A stretch of DNA of 55,981 nucleotides from positions 1 through 55,981 of the forward strand of contig CACXSA010000020.1 of NCBI GenBank assembly GCA_902770195.1. Direction: 5' to 3'. Below are positions 25,478 to 33,216 of the stretch, one piece after another (the first letter of the stretch is position 1; every line of letters starts with the position of its first letter). Position numbers and translations under genes: made by a program. The stretch is from an uncultured Prevotellaceae bacterium. GTDB lineage: Bacteria; Bacteroidota; Bacteroidia; Bacteroidales; Bacteroidaceae. The notes beneath the pieces were generated by a model, which was not told where the DNA came from, ran no database searches, and was given only the letters and a program-made list of their open reading frames with translations.

Positions 25478-25684
25478 GTACTTTGTTGTCACCACAAAAC
25501 GCCGCCGGGGGTCGCGGGAAGACTTTGTGGTGCACCACAATCGCCGCCAAGGGTCGCGGGAAGACTTTGTGGTCAACCACAAAACGCCGCCAAGGGTCGC
25601 GGGAAGACTTTGTGGTCACCACAAAACGCCGCTGGGGGTCGCGGGAAGACTTTGTAACCGTTACAAACCGCTGTCGGGGCTAAA
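25478..25684. repeat. Five 42-bp units with covarying palindromes between convergent genes
   Basis: Units start (ACCACAA or equivalent) at 25491, 25534, 25576, 25618 and 25660: 43, 42, 42 and 42 bases apart. Each has a core CGCCGCC-(A/G)-GGGTCGCGGGAAGA and a palindrome at the joint, TTTGTGGT-n-ACCACAAA. In the last joint both arms have changed together to TTTGTAAC-cg-GTTACAAA. There is no coding evidence. The array lies between the ends of the MFS and DUF1537 genes. Confidence 0.9.
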
Positions 25685-25719
25685 GAATACACGATATGCC
25701 CCGATGCCGGTCCTTTTTT

Positions 25720-27468
25720 TTATCTCAACTTCAGATAGACTTCGCGCAGCGAGTCTTCGTTGCCCACATTGCCGGGGAAGATGATGTAGGGGAAGTGGGG
25801 AGCCATGACGCAGGGCACGCTAGGGATGACTTGTCCCAGGACGCGGGCGGAGCGGATGCCGAGGCCCTTGGTCAGGATGTCGTGCGACGTGATGCCACCC
25901 TTGCCCACGAGGTAGGAGGGGGTGAAGGGCAGACGATAGACGATATCGACGAGGAAGTCGCTGACCTGCTGGCCGAGGTGTTGGCGCTGGTCGGCATCGT
26001 CGAGTCGGATTTCCTGTCGCGAGGTATAGATGACGGGTGTCAGCCCGATTTCCACTACTTGGCGGATGGTGTCGAGGGTCTCGCTCATCAGCAGGGCGGA
26101 ATCGTCGAGGATGCGCTGCACATCGACCTCGATGGCGCAGGTGCCTTCTGCCTGCAGGAGTTGTTCCAGCTGAAGGGTGGTCTTTTTGACATGCGAGCCT
26201 ACCACGAAGCAGCCGGGATTGAGAGGGGTGATGTCTGATGGATGATGGCTGAGGGCTGAGGGCTGAGGGCTGAAGGCAGAGGGATGAGGGCTGAGGGATG
26301 ATGTCGGAGGGGTGAGAATGGAGCGGTCGAGTAGGGGGATGTCGCTGATGCCGCTGATGGCCTTGGGCAGCGAGGATGAGGAGCGGATGACGATGGCGGA
26401 GGGATGAAGGCTGAGGGCTGAGGGCTGAGGGCTGATGGATGATGTCGGAGCGAGGATGTCGGAGGTCAGATGGCGGGCGAAGCGATAGAGCTCGTCGTAC
26501 GACTCGGCATCGACTATCTCGTAGTCGTCAGGGTCGGCACCTTTCTCCTTGATATATTCCGTGAGGATGCTGGTGTGATAGGCAAAGACATTGTCGTGGG
26601 CAAATTCCGTCTGGCTGACGGGGATAAGCTGCTTGCCGTCGCGCATGTAATGGATGCCGTCGATGGTGACGCGCCCTGCCTCGATGAAGGCGGGACAGAA
26701 GGGAGTCTTCTCGTAAACGCTGTACCCATGCTCCACAAGGCACTGGCGCATGACGTCGGTCTCCAAAGGGAAATGGCCGCGCAGACAGCTGTCTGAGCGG
26801 CTGACGATGATGAGCTGGTAGCCATAGTCCTGATTCACCTTGACGACCATCTCCATTGCCTCGCGTGTCACTTCAGCAGCATCCTCGCGCGTCATCGCAC
26901 GGGTGTTGGTGAGGATGTAGAAGAATGCCTCGCTGTCCTCGAAGCCAAGACGCACGCTCTCTTCGTCCCATCGGGTGATCAACAGACACCCATGTACGGT
27001 CTGAATACCTGTCGGGTCGTCATCAAGTACGACCATTTTCCATCTTACTTTGCCCCCTAAGTTAGGGGGTTGGGGGTCTGAACCAGCGTCGTGTAAGCCC
27101 CTGATTTCATTTATTTCTTTAATATTCATCCTTATACACTTAATAACATTCTCAACATTCTCCTCAACCTCTTCATTCCTAAAACGAACAACACGAATCT
27201 TATAGTTGTTTAAGAACTCAGTCCTTTCACTATCCTTTTGCTTTGCCTCAGGTGTGTTATGCACTTCGCCGTCCAGTTCTATGCATAGCCTTAATTCAGG
27301 ACAATAAAAGTCTAAGACATAGGGGCCGAACCCATGTTGCTGCCGAAATTTGTAACCATCCACTTGTCTTTTGCAAAGATGTTTCCATAGTTTAACCTCC
27401 ATCGGCGTTCTGGTCTTGCGTAATAATTGCCGATATTCTTTGTTTCCAGGATGGTTTGAGTAGTTCAT
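25720..27468 (-). CDS. DUF559 nuclease-like domain fused in frame to a DUF1537 four-carbon acid sugar kinase
   Basis: One frame encodes two unrelated parts. Residues 1-125 are a DUF559 domain (KTRTPMEVKLWKHLCK, KFRQQHGFGPYVLDFYCPEL, CIELDGEVH), a small PD-(D/E)xK-like nuclease fold. After a repeat-encoded linker (QPPNLGG), residues 145-582 are a DUF1537/OtnK-type kinase: VVLDDDPTGIQTVHG, ILTNTRAMT, VSRSDSCLRGHFP, FVVGSHVKKTT and the C-terminal VGKGGITSHD ATP site. The kinase could be translated alone from an internal ATG at 27036. The fusion probably arose when a DUF559 cassette entered between this gene and its upstream partner. Two proline/serine stretches inside the kinase (SPQPSALS-type) are translated heptamer repeats. 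Confidence 0.85.
   Translation of the reverse strand: MNYSNHPGNKEYRQLLRKTRTPMEVKLWKHLCKRQVDGYKFRQQHGFGPYVLDFYCPELRLCIELDGEVHNTPEAKQKDSERTEFLNNYKIRVVRFRNEEVEENVENVIKCIRMNIKEINEIRGLHDAGSDPQPPNLGGKVRWKMVVLDDDPTGIQTVHGCLLITRWDEESVRLGFEDSEAFFYILTNTRAMTREDAAEVTREAMEMVVKVNQDYGYQLIIVSRSDSCLRGHFPLETDVMRQCLVEHGYSVYEKTPFCPAFIEAGRVTIDGIHYMRDGKQLIPVSQTEFAHDNVFAYHTSILTEYIKEKGADPDDYEIVDAESYDELYRFARHLTSDILAPTSSISPQPSALSLHPSAIVIRSSSSLPKAISGISDIPLLDRSILTPPTSSLSPHPSAFSPQPSALSHHPSDITPLNPGCFVVGSHVKKTTLQLEQLLQAEGTCAIEVDVQRILDDSALLMSETLDTIRQVVEIGLTPVIYTSRQEIRLDDADQRQHLGQQVSDFLVDIVYRLPFTPSYLVGKGGITSHDILTKGLGIRSARVLGQVIPSVPCVMAPHFPYIIFPGNVGNEDSLREVYLKLR
26236..26440. repeat. GGGCTGA/GGGATGA heptamer runs inside the DUF1537 gene
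   Basis: Two runs of 7-bp units (about 26236-26302 and 26397-26440 on the plus strand) encode SPQPSALS-like repeats on the minus strand, between the two halves of the kinase. The frame is kept. This is a third heptamer family in the window. Confidence 0.85.
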
Positions 27469-27538
27469 CCTTGTTTTCTTTCGTTTGTTTTTCGATTGTT
27501 CAGACCCCTGTGGCCCCCTAACTTAGGGGGCGCAAAAG
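27048..27538. mobile_element. Candidate cassette: DUF559 ORF between inverted G/C-rich repeats
   Basis: Left end 27048-27083 (CTTTGCCCCCTAAGTTAGGG... GGGGTCTGAAC) and right end 27498-27538 (GTTCAGACCCCTG... CTAACTTAGGG...CAAAAG) are reverse complements with small gaps. Between them lies the DUF559 frame. The right end supplies the last codons (C-A-P) and TAA stop of the upstream BKACE gene; the left end is read through into DUF1537. Each end also contains its own palindrome CCCCCTAA-n-TTAGGGGG. Mobility is inferred. Confidence 0.65.
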
Positions 27539-28359
27539 ATGTGTTGCATTTCTCTTGCTTCATCGGGTGTGGCAGGTTCGCAGCCCATCATGCGGATGAG
27601 GGCCACCAGGCGCTCCACCAGTTCGGCATTGGTGTGGGCACGCTTGCCGGGAGCGTAATAGAAGCTGTCCTCGAAACCTACGCGGACGGCAGAGGCTCCC
27701 ATGCCGATGGCACAGGCCAGCATGGAGAAGTCCTTCATAGAATCGTGGGTGATGCCCCACGAACAGCCTGGCTCCATCAGCGAGCAGAGCATGGCCAGAT
27801 TGCGACCTGTAGCGGAGAGGTTGCTGGAATTGCCAGGACCCACGCAGAAGTTATAGTGCAGGGGGCGATGGATGACGCCCTCGTCGGCCAGACGGGTGGC
27901 ACACTCCACGTGGCTGAGGTCGAACAGCTCCATCTCGGGCACGGTGTTCGTCTCGTCCAGTCGCTTGGCCCAATAGCGCAGGTCGGGCATGGTGTTGACA
28001 TATACCGTTTCGCCAAAATTCACACTACCCATATTTAGTGAGGCCACCTCCACCTCAGGCACATCGAGCGACACACAACGCTCGGCGAGCGTCAGCGTGG
28101 AGAGTCCGCCGGTAGAGCCCTGCACAATCATGTCGGTCTCCTTGCGAATCAGTCCGATGGTCTGGCGGAACACGTCCAGTTCGAACGTCGGATTGCCCTG
28201 AAGGTCGCGGGTGTGCAGGTGAACCTCGCAGGCTCCGGCCTTATAGCAATTGATGGTATCTTCCGCAATCTCCTCGGGAGTCAGCGGATTCTTACATTCG
28301 GCAGGAATCTCCTTGCCCACATGGCAAACGGGTGCCACCGTCACAATAATCTTACGCAT
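27523..28359 (-). CDS. BKACE-family beta-keto acid cleavage enzyme
   Basis: A 278-residue DUF849/BKACE enzyme, a family that condenses a beta-keto acid with acetyl-CoA; the founding member cleaves 3-keto-5-aminohexanoate. Motifs: KNPLTPEEIAEDTINCYKAGA, zinc-binding VHLHTRD, VQGSTGG, NMGSVNFG, HYNFCVGPG and the C-terminal RVGFEDSFYYAPGKRA. The start is set at MRKIIVTVAPVCHVG (28359). A longer frame upstream to 29001 is antisense to the hemerythrin gene and not coding. The stop codon lies within an inverted repeat of the DUF559 cassette. It probably works with the DUF1537 kinase encoded next. Confidence 0.92.
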   Translation of the reverse strand: MRKIIVTVAPVCHVGKEIPAECKNPLTPEEIAEDTINCYKAGACEVHLHTRDLQGNPTFELDVFRQTIGLIRKETDMIVQGSTGGLSTLTLAERCVSLDVPEVEVASLNMGSVNFGETVYVNTMPDLRYWAKRLDETNTVPEMELFDLSHVECATRLADEGVIHRPLHYNFCVGPGNSSNLSATGRNLAMLCSLMEPGCSWGITHDSMKDFSMLACAIGMGASAVRVGFEDSFYYAPGKRAHTNAELVERLVALIRMMGCEPATPDEAREMQHIFCAP

Positions 28360-28444
28360 AATGAATGGTTGTTTGTTTTTAGAAAGACTGACGACGGCGT
28401 GTTTTGTCATCATACCTAAAAATGATGAATTTGCGGGGAGGCTA

Positions 28445-28475
28445 TTGTGTGTCTCATGAAAAATGAGTATTTTTG
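28445..28475 (+). promoter_or_regulatory. Promoter of the hemerythrin-LuxR gene
   Basis: TTG at 28445-28447 and TATTTTTG at 28468-28475 with a 20-base spacer fit the Bacteroidetes consensus. Confidence 0.65.
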
Positions 28476-28509
28476 CACCGTCATTCATAATAATATATAG
28501 GTATAACAG

Positions 28510-29469
28510 ATGAAACAGTTGAAAAAGTATGAGCCCGACGACAAGATGATAACCCTCATCAAGGACGATTACAGCGTTCTTCAGGCTCTGGGCAGTTTTG
28601 GCATAAACCTTGGTTTTGGCGATATGACGGTGGCTGAGACCTGTAAGCTCAACCACGTGGATACTTATACTTTCCTGGCTGTGGTGAATTACACCATCAA
28701 CGACCATAACCTCTATGAGAATGATACGCAGATTAGTGTGGAAACATTGTTGCGCTACCTGAAGGCAAGTCATCTGTATTACCTCGATTTCCAGTTGCCT
28801 ACCATTCGGCGCGAACTGGAGGAGAGCATGAATGAGAATGACCCCTTGGCTCAGCTTATCATGAAGCTTTACGATGGGTATGCCCAGGAAATACGCCGCC
28901 ACATGAAATACGAGGAAAAGACACTCTTCCCTTATGTGGAATCGCTGCTGCAGGGTAGTCCCAAGGACGGCTATACCGTGGAAATGTTCTCCAAACATCA
29001 TGAGAACACCGATAAGAAGCTGCGCGAGGTAAAGCTCATGATTATTAAGTATTTGCCATCAAGTGCGCATCTTAACAACAAACTCACGGCTACCCTTTAT
29101 GATATCTACAACAACGAGGAGTGGCTGAAGCAGCATGCAGAGGTGGAAGACCATATTTTCACACCGGCCATCCGCCGCTTGGAGCAACAGACGCGCAAGG
29201 ACGACATCACGAAGAACATCAAGCAGATGGTGTTCAAGGACGGACAGGACAACAGCGAGGTGCTGAGCGACCGTGAGCGTGACATCATCATAGGTGTGGT
29301 ACAGGGCATGCAGAACAAGGAGATTGCCGATAGCCTGAACATCTCGGTGAATACGGTGATTACTCATCGCCGTAATATTGCCCGCAAACTACAGATTCAT
29401 AGTGCTGCCGGACTAACTATCTATGCTATTGTAAACGGTCTGGTTGACATTAGCAGCGTGAAACTGTAG
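28510..29469 (+). CDS. Hemerythrin-domain protein with LuxR-type C-terminal HTH
   Basis: The 319-residue regulator starts with a Ric/YtfE-like segment (DDYSVLQALGSFGINLGFGDMTVAETC). A hemerythrin four-helix bundle follows with di-iron ligands visible as HLYYLDFQLP, HMKYEEKTLFPYVE, FSKHHENTD and HAEVEDHIFTPAI. It ends in a LuxR/GerE HTH (LSDREREIIIGVV...NKEIADSLNISVNTVITHRRNI). Iron-repair proteins use this bundle to handle nitrosative damage; fusion to an HTH suggests a sensor of oxygen, NO or iron state acting directly on DNA (inference). The HTH is nearly the same as that of the convergent neighbour. Confidence 0.9.
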   Translation: MKQLKKYEPDDKMITLIKDDYSVLQALGSFGINLGFGDMTVAETCKLNHVDTYTFLAVVNYTINDHNLYENDTQISVETLLRYLKASHLYYLDFQLPTIRRELEESMNENDPLAQLIMKLYDGYAQEIRRHMKYEEKTLFPYVESLLQGSPKDGYTVEMFSKHHENTDKKLREVKLMIIKYLPSSAHLNNKLTATLYDIYNNEEWLKQHAEVEDHIFTPAIRRLEQQTRKDDITKNIKQMVFKDGQDNSEVLSDRERDIIIGVVQGMQNKEIADSLNISVNTVITHRRNIARKLQIHSAAGLTIYAIVNGLVDISSVKL

Positions 29470-29493
29470 TAAACCGAAAGGAAAAAGGGGGAA

Positions 29494-30093
29494 TCAGATT
29501 TTGTTGATATCCACATAGCCATGCATCACGGCATAGATGGTCAGGGCCGATACGCTCTTCATTCCCAGCTTGTCCATGATGTTCTTGCGGTGCGTGATAA
29601 CGGTATTCTGCGTAATTTTCAGAATGTCTGCTATCTCTTTGTTGGTATGGCCTTGCACGATGAATGACATGACCTCTATCTCGCGGTCCGACAGGATTTT
29701 CTGTTCGAGCACGCGTGGCATCTTGGGCATGTTCTTTCCGTGGGCATGGGCATGCTGTTGCAGGGAAAGAATAGCTTTTACCAACAGGTGTTCGGGCTGG
29801 TTGATGTAAAGGCTGTGGAAATCGGACAACTGGCTGGTGTCGCTCAACGAGAGCGTCAACACAATGGTTTTCTGTCTGCGTTCCAGGAAGAAAGGCCTGT
29901 TGCGAACAACGATCTCCATAGATACAAAGTAGTGGAAATAGCTCTCGGGGTTGTTGCTCATGAGTTCTGAAAACGAACCGAAGGTGTCTATCGTCATGAT
30001 GGGCACCACGTTCTGCAGAATCTGTTTCAACCCCATAGTAGCCAGCGTGTTACTGTCGATAATGGCTATCTTGGGCCTACCTGTTGTAATCAT
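29494..30093 (-). CDS. LuxR-type regulator with degenerate receiver-like domain
   Basis: The 199-residue protein begins MITTGRPKIAIIDSNTLATMG, a receiver-like first strand, but the region where the phospho-accepting aspartate should lie reads HYFVSMEIV, so it is probably a pseudo-receiver. The C-terminal LuxR HTH (LSDREIEVMSFIVQGHTNKEIADIL, NTVITHRKNI) closely matches that of the hemerythrin regulator. The start is placed at 30093; a longer frame to 30252 would pass through the TACCTTTG promoter box at 30099-30106. No sensor kinase is adjacent. Confidence 0.82.
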   Translation of the reverse strand: MITTGRPKIAIIDSNTLATMGLKQILQNVVPIMTIDTFGSFSELMSNNPESYFHYFVSMEIVVRNRPFFLERRQKTIVLTLSLSDTSQLSDFHSLYINQPEHLLVKAILSLQQHAHAHGKNMPKMPRVLEQKILSDREIEVMSFIVQGHTNKEIADILKITQNTVITHRKNIMDKLGMKSVSALTIYAVMHGYVDINKI

Positions 30094-30111
30094 GGTTGCA
30101 AAGGTACGAAA

Positions 30112-30147
30112 AATAAGTGAAAAGTGAAAAGTGAAAAATGAAAAAAA
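30112..30147. repeat. AGTGAAA heptamer run
   Basis: Four 7-bp units (AGTGAAA x3 then AATGAAA) lie between the divergent LuxR and DUF4421 genes, just upstream of the promoter of each. The same heptamer occurs in frame in mutS2 near 38805-38830. Confidence 0.75.
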
Positions 30148-30194
30148 GTATTTCGGGGATTGTATTTCTAATATTTTTTCGTAATTTTGCAGCC

Positions 30195-31283
30195 ATGAAA
30201 GCCAAAAGTACATACATACTGTTGTTTTTCCTGCTGATGAGCCTTTCTGCATCGGCGCAGAAGGACTTCTTCTTGTTCAAGGCTGCACGTGCCGTCAAGA
30301 ACTATCTGGACTCATCGGTCATCAAGTCGGTTGACAGCAATTATATCGTGGTACCCAAGAGGCCCTGGCAATTGATACTTCGCCATAATATCCACCAGAT
30401 GCGGCTTAACATGCACTCTGTTCAGGAATCGGATACAGAATATCTGAACTGGTCGCCTACGCTTCGCACGCATACCTCTAATAATATTGGCCTGTGGATA
30501 GGCTATCGTGGCTACGGATTTGGCTATTCCATTAATCTAAGTAAGAATACAGGCAAACATTTCACCTTGGGTGCCATAGGTGAAAGCTTTGGCATCAATC
30601 TGCGTCTGCGTAGGTTTAACACGAGAGACCTTAATGCGGACATCTATTTATACGAAAAAGACGAAGGCGCTGTAGCGTTTAATGGCAACTACGATCTTCA
30701 GTTCACAGACCCCATTCGGGTGCACTCCCTGATGATTGATGGCTATTATATGTTCAATAGCAAGCGATTCTCCTATGCCGCTGCCTATGACCAGTCGGCC
30801 ATTCAGATTCGCTCGGCAGGATCGTTCATGGTGGGAGCCCTGTGGAATGCGATGAGTGTGCGCTATAATACTGACAAGAACGCCATCCTTGTTGACCTCA
30901 TGAGCAACGTCGGTGCCTTCAAGGTTCGCCAAGGAAGCCTGGGAGCGGGCTATGCCTACAACTGGGTGCCTGTCCGCGGACTCTTGGTTAATGCCATGTT
31001 CATGCCGATGGTTACCCTTTATAACCGGCAGGTGGTTACTCAGTATGAGACGGATCTTGGCGAAACGGAGATGGAAGATGCCCTATACGACGAAAAAGAG
31101 TCAACACGTTGGAGCCGTGTTACCCTCACGTTCAACGGTCGTGCTTCCATCACCTATAATTTTGAGCGTTTCTTCTTCAATATCTATGGTCAGTTTAATA
31201 CGCACCGCTACGACTATGGAGACGAAGGAGATGGACGTGTTAAGGATTGGTTCGTCAACACGTCCATTGGAGTACGTTTCTAA
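30195..31283 (+). CDS. DUF4421-like secreted/outer-membrane protein
   Basis: A 362-residue protein with a signal peptide (KAKSTYILLFFLLMSLSASAQ). The mature part is strand-rich with alternating aromatic residues (IGYRGYGFGYSINLSK, SVRYNTDKNAILVDLMSNVGAF) and ends in a terminal F (VNTSIGVRF), as expected of an outer-membrane barrel. I associate the pattern with the DUF4421 family of Bacteroidetes; the function is unknown. The ATG follows a TAATTTTG box by six bases, with TTG 19 bases upstream of the box, so the transcript may be leaderless. Confidence 0.8.
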   Translation: MKAKSTYILLFFLLMSLSASAQKDFFLFKAARAVKNYLDSSVIKSVDSNYIVVPKRPWQLILRHNIHQMRLNMHSVQESDTEYLNWSPTLRTHTSNNIGLWIGYRGYGFGYSINLSKNTGKHFTLGAIGESFGINLRLRRFNTRDLNADIYLYEKDEGAVAFNGNYDLQFTDPIRVHSLMIDGYYMFNSKRFSYAAAYDQSAIQIRSAGSFMVGALWNAMSVRYNTDKNAILVDLMSNVGAFKVRQGSLGAGYAYNWVPVRGLLVNAMFMPMVTLYNRQVVTQYETDLGETEMEDALYDEKESTRWSRVTLTFNGRASITYNFERFFFNIYGQFNTHRYDYGDEGDGRVKDWFVNTSIGVRF

Positions 31284-31340
31284 AAGATGGGTGTAAGTAT
31301 CTAAAAGAATACGGTTTGCTTATTCTGGAAGCCGAGGGCT

Positions 31341-32435
31341 TTACTTGTTCATGAAAGCCAGACGGGAGGCTTGTTCGAAGACCATGTTTGCCAGTGCCTC
31401 GTTCTGAGGCAGCTTTCCATTGATAGCGTCAAACATCTTTATCAGTCCTGGAATGCCTCGGCCTGTCTTCAGGATATGTACGATGCACAAGTTCTGCAGA
31501 CCTACTGTGTCTGCCAGGATGTCTATGTCCGTACTGCCCAGTTGGAAAAGTGCCAACTGGTAGGCATCGTCAGAATAGTTGGTCATCATGCGCTCTATGT
31601 CGCCCAGCGTCTTGATATCCAGTTGTCGCATCACTTTAAGGTAAGGAAGGTAGGTGCTCTCTTGGATCTCGGCCTGGGTGATGGCTGCAATCTTCTTGTT
31701 CAACTTATCAAAGGGATGCATGCCGATATACGAAAGGAATGTGTCGCCATCCAGCACGACCTCTTCCAGTTGACCGTTTAATACCAGATTCTGCATTCTG
31801 CGACGATAGTCGGCTATCGAGTTGCGGATGCGGCTGAACTCGTCGTCGGCAAGTTCCATCATACCGGCCAAGCGGCTCAGCATACGATGATATTCCTTAG
31901 GTGTTTCAATCTCCGACTTATAACCAATGTCGTGCTGAATAGCCGACCATACATGCTGCAAAGCTGTGCGCATCTGGATTTCGAAGCGTATCTCATTCAG
32001 CTGGGGCCATTCCGGGTCGAAGAAAATATGTTTGGGTATTCGGCAGATGTAGTGCAGCGAGTTATAGCCAAAGCTGCTCGTCTCGTGCATCTTGCGCTTA
32101 TCAACCGAGTTGGGCCAGTCTATTTCTAATGTTGACTCTATAAAAGAGGCTATGCGATCTACATCCTCGTTATAGAACATGATGATACGTCCCCCAAAGA
32201 TGTCCGTGATATCGCTAAGCGATGAATACTTTGACCCTTTACGATGCAGTTTCCCTGCCAGCGACTCCTCTTCCTTGATGCGGAACTCCATAGATGCTAC
32301 CGTCAGGTCGCTCTGCTTTACCATCTCTGCAGTTTTCTGCTTAACCACTTCCATTAACCTATTATATAGAGGTAGCTGCTGGCGGTATTCCTCCAGCAGC
32401 ATCTCTCCATGTAGGTCAAGACCATAGTTTTCCAT
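31341..32435 (-). CDS. RelA/SpoT-type (p)ppGpp synthetase-domain protein
   Basis: The 364-residue protein has a RelA_SpoT synthetase domain (about 30-180): SMEFRIKEEESLAGKL, DITDIFGGRIIMFY, SFGYNSLHY and FEIQMRTALQHVWSAIQHDIGYKS, the last two being the substrate-binding core. There is no HD hydrolase domain and no TGS/ACT tail. A helical C-terminal region of about 180 residues is of unknown role. It lies last in a run with STAS and RsbW-like genes, which suggests coupling of alarmone synthesis to a partner-switching module (inference). Confidence 0.83.
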   Translation of the reverse strand: MENYGLDLHGEMLLEEYRQQLPLYNRLMEVVKQKTAEMVKQSDLTVASMEFRIKEEESLAGKLHRKGSKYSSLSDITDIFGGRIIMFYNEDVDRIASFIESTLEIDWPNSVDKRKMHETSSFGYNSLHYICRIPKHIFFDPEWPQLNEIRFEIQMRTALQHVWSAIQHDIGYKSEIETPKEYHRMLSRLAGMMELADDEFSRIRNSIADYRRRMQNLVLNGQLEEVVLDGDTFLSYIGMHPFDKLNKKIAAITQAEIQESTYLPYLKVMRQLDIKTLGDIERMMTNYSDDAYQLALFQLGSTDIDILADTVGLQNLCIVHILKTGRGIPGLIKMFDAINGKLPQNEALANMVFEQASRLAFMNK

Positions 32436-32458
32436 GAGTCTTGTCTTTTCTTAAAACG

Positions 32459-32761
32459 TTATTTAATTTCGAACAAGTTGAAGAAACCTGTCATCATAAA
32501 TACTTTTTTAATTTCGTCATTAATATTCTTAATGACAACTTTTCCACCCTTTGTGGAAGTTTCCTTGCGGAGCGTCAGGAACAAACGGAGACCAGAGCTA
32601 CTGATATATTCCAGGTTGGTGCAATCCAATGTAATCTCTTTGTCGGCGTTCTCCAACAATGGTGCAATGTCCTGTTGGGCCTTTACAGCGGCAGGGGTAT
32701 CCAGACGTCCGATAAAGTTGGCAACATAGCCACCATTTACTTCGTTAATTTCAATATTCAT
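32459..32761 (-). CDS. STAS-domain anti-sigma-factor antagonist-like protein
   Basis: A 100-residue SpoIIAA/RsbV-like protein: FIGRLDTPAAVKAQQ, LDCTNLEYISSSGLRLFLTLRK with the phosphorylatable serine motif, and GGKVVIKNINDEIKKVF. Such proteins bind the cognate ATP-binding kinase and are switched by serine phosphorylation. The kinase-like partner is encoded 32 bases upstream. Confidence 0.88.
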   Translation of the reverse strand: MNIEINEVNGGYVANFIGRLDTPAAVKAQQDIAPLLENADKEITLDCTNLEYISSSGLRLFLTLRKETSTKGGKVVIKNINDEIKKVFMMTGFFNLFEIK

Positions 32762-32793
32762 TTTTTCTTCTTTTTTTTATTTGGTGCATTTAT

Positions 32794-33207
32794 CTAGTCC
32801 CTCTTTTTACGCAAGGTTAACACATTCTTGTTACCTTCGCGCTTATAATCTATGACATCCATCAGTTGGCGTACCAAGAAAATGCCAAGACCGCCAATGG
32901 GGCGTTCTTCTGCTGAGAGTGTCGTGTCAACATCTTCTTTGGCTGTTGGGTCAAAGGCTATGCCAGTATCCGAGATGACAAATGTCAACCATTGCTGGTC
33001 AGCCGTAACCTCAATATCCACATCGCCTTTTTGTCCGTCGGGATAGGCATAGTCCATCACATTGACTACAGCCTCTTCGAGAGCCAGGTTAAGGCTCATG
33101 GTGAGCGACATGTCAAAACCCACCTCCTCAGCTACCGTGTCAATGAACTCGTTTAGCTGAGGGATGGTCTCTATATCGTTCGGCAGTACCAGTTTTCTTG
33201 TTATCAT
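32794..33207 (-). CDS. RsbW/SpoIIAB-like ATP-binding protein (HATPase)
   Basis: A 137-residue GHKL ATPase: MSLNLALEEAVVNVMDYAYP (N-box), FVISDTGIAFDP (G1) and GGLGIFLVRQLMD (G2). Members act as anti-sigma factors or serine kinases of STAS proteins. With the adjacent STAS gene it makes a minimal partner-switching pair. No sigma-B-like gene or PP2C phosphatase is seen nearby. Confidence 0.88.
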   Translation of the reverse strand: MITRKLVLPNDIETIPQLNEFIDTVAEEVGFDMSLTMSLNLALEEAVVNVMDYAYPDGQKGDVDIEVTADQQWLTFVISDTGIAFDPTAKEDVDTTLSAEERPIGGLGIFLVRQLMDVIDYKREGNKNVLTLRKKRD

Positions 33208-33216
33208 AGTCTTTTA

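Noticed and set aside
25478-25684. Possible CRISPR array
   Set aside because: Units of 42 bp are repeated in full with no unique spacers and no cas genes; the symmetry lies at the joints between units.
28360-29001. N-terminal extension of the BKACE frame on the minus strand
   Set aside because: It overlaps the hemerythrin-LuxR gene on the opposite strand, and BKACE homology starts at the Met at 28359.
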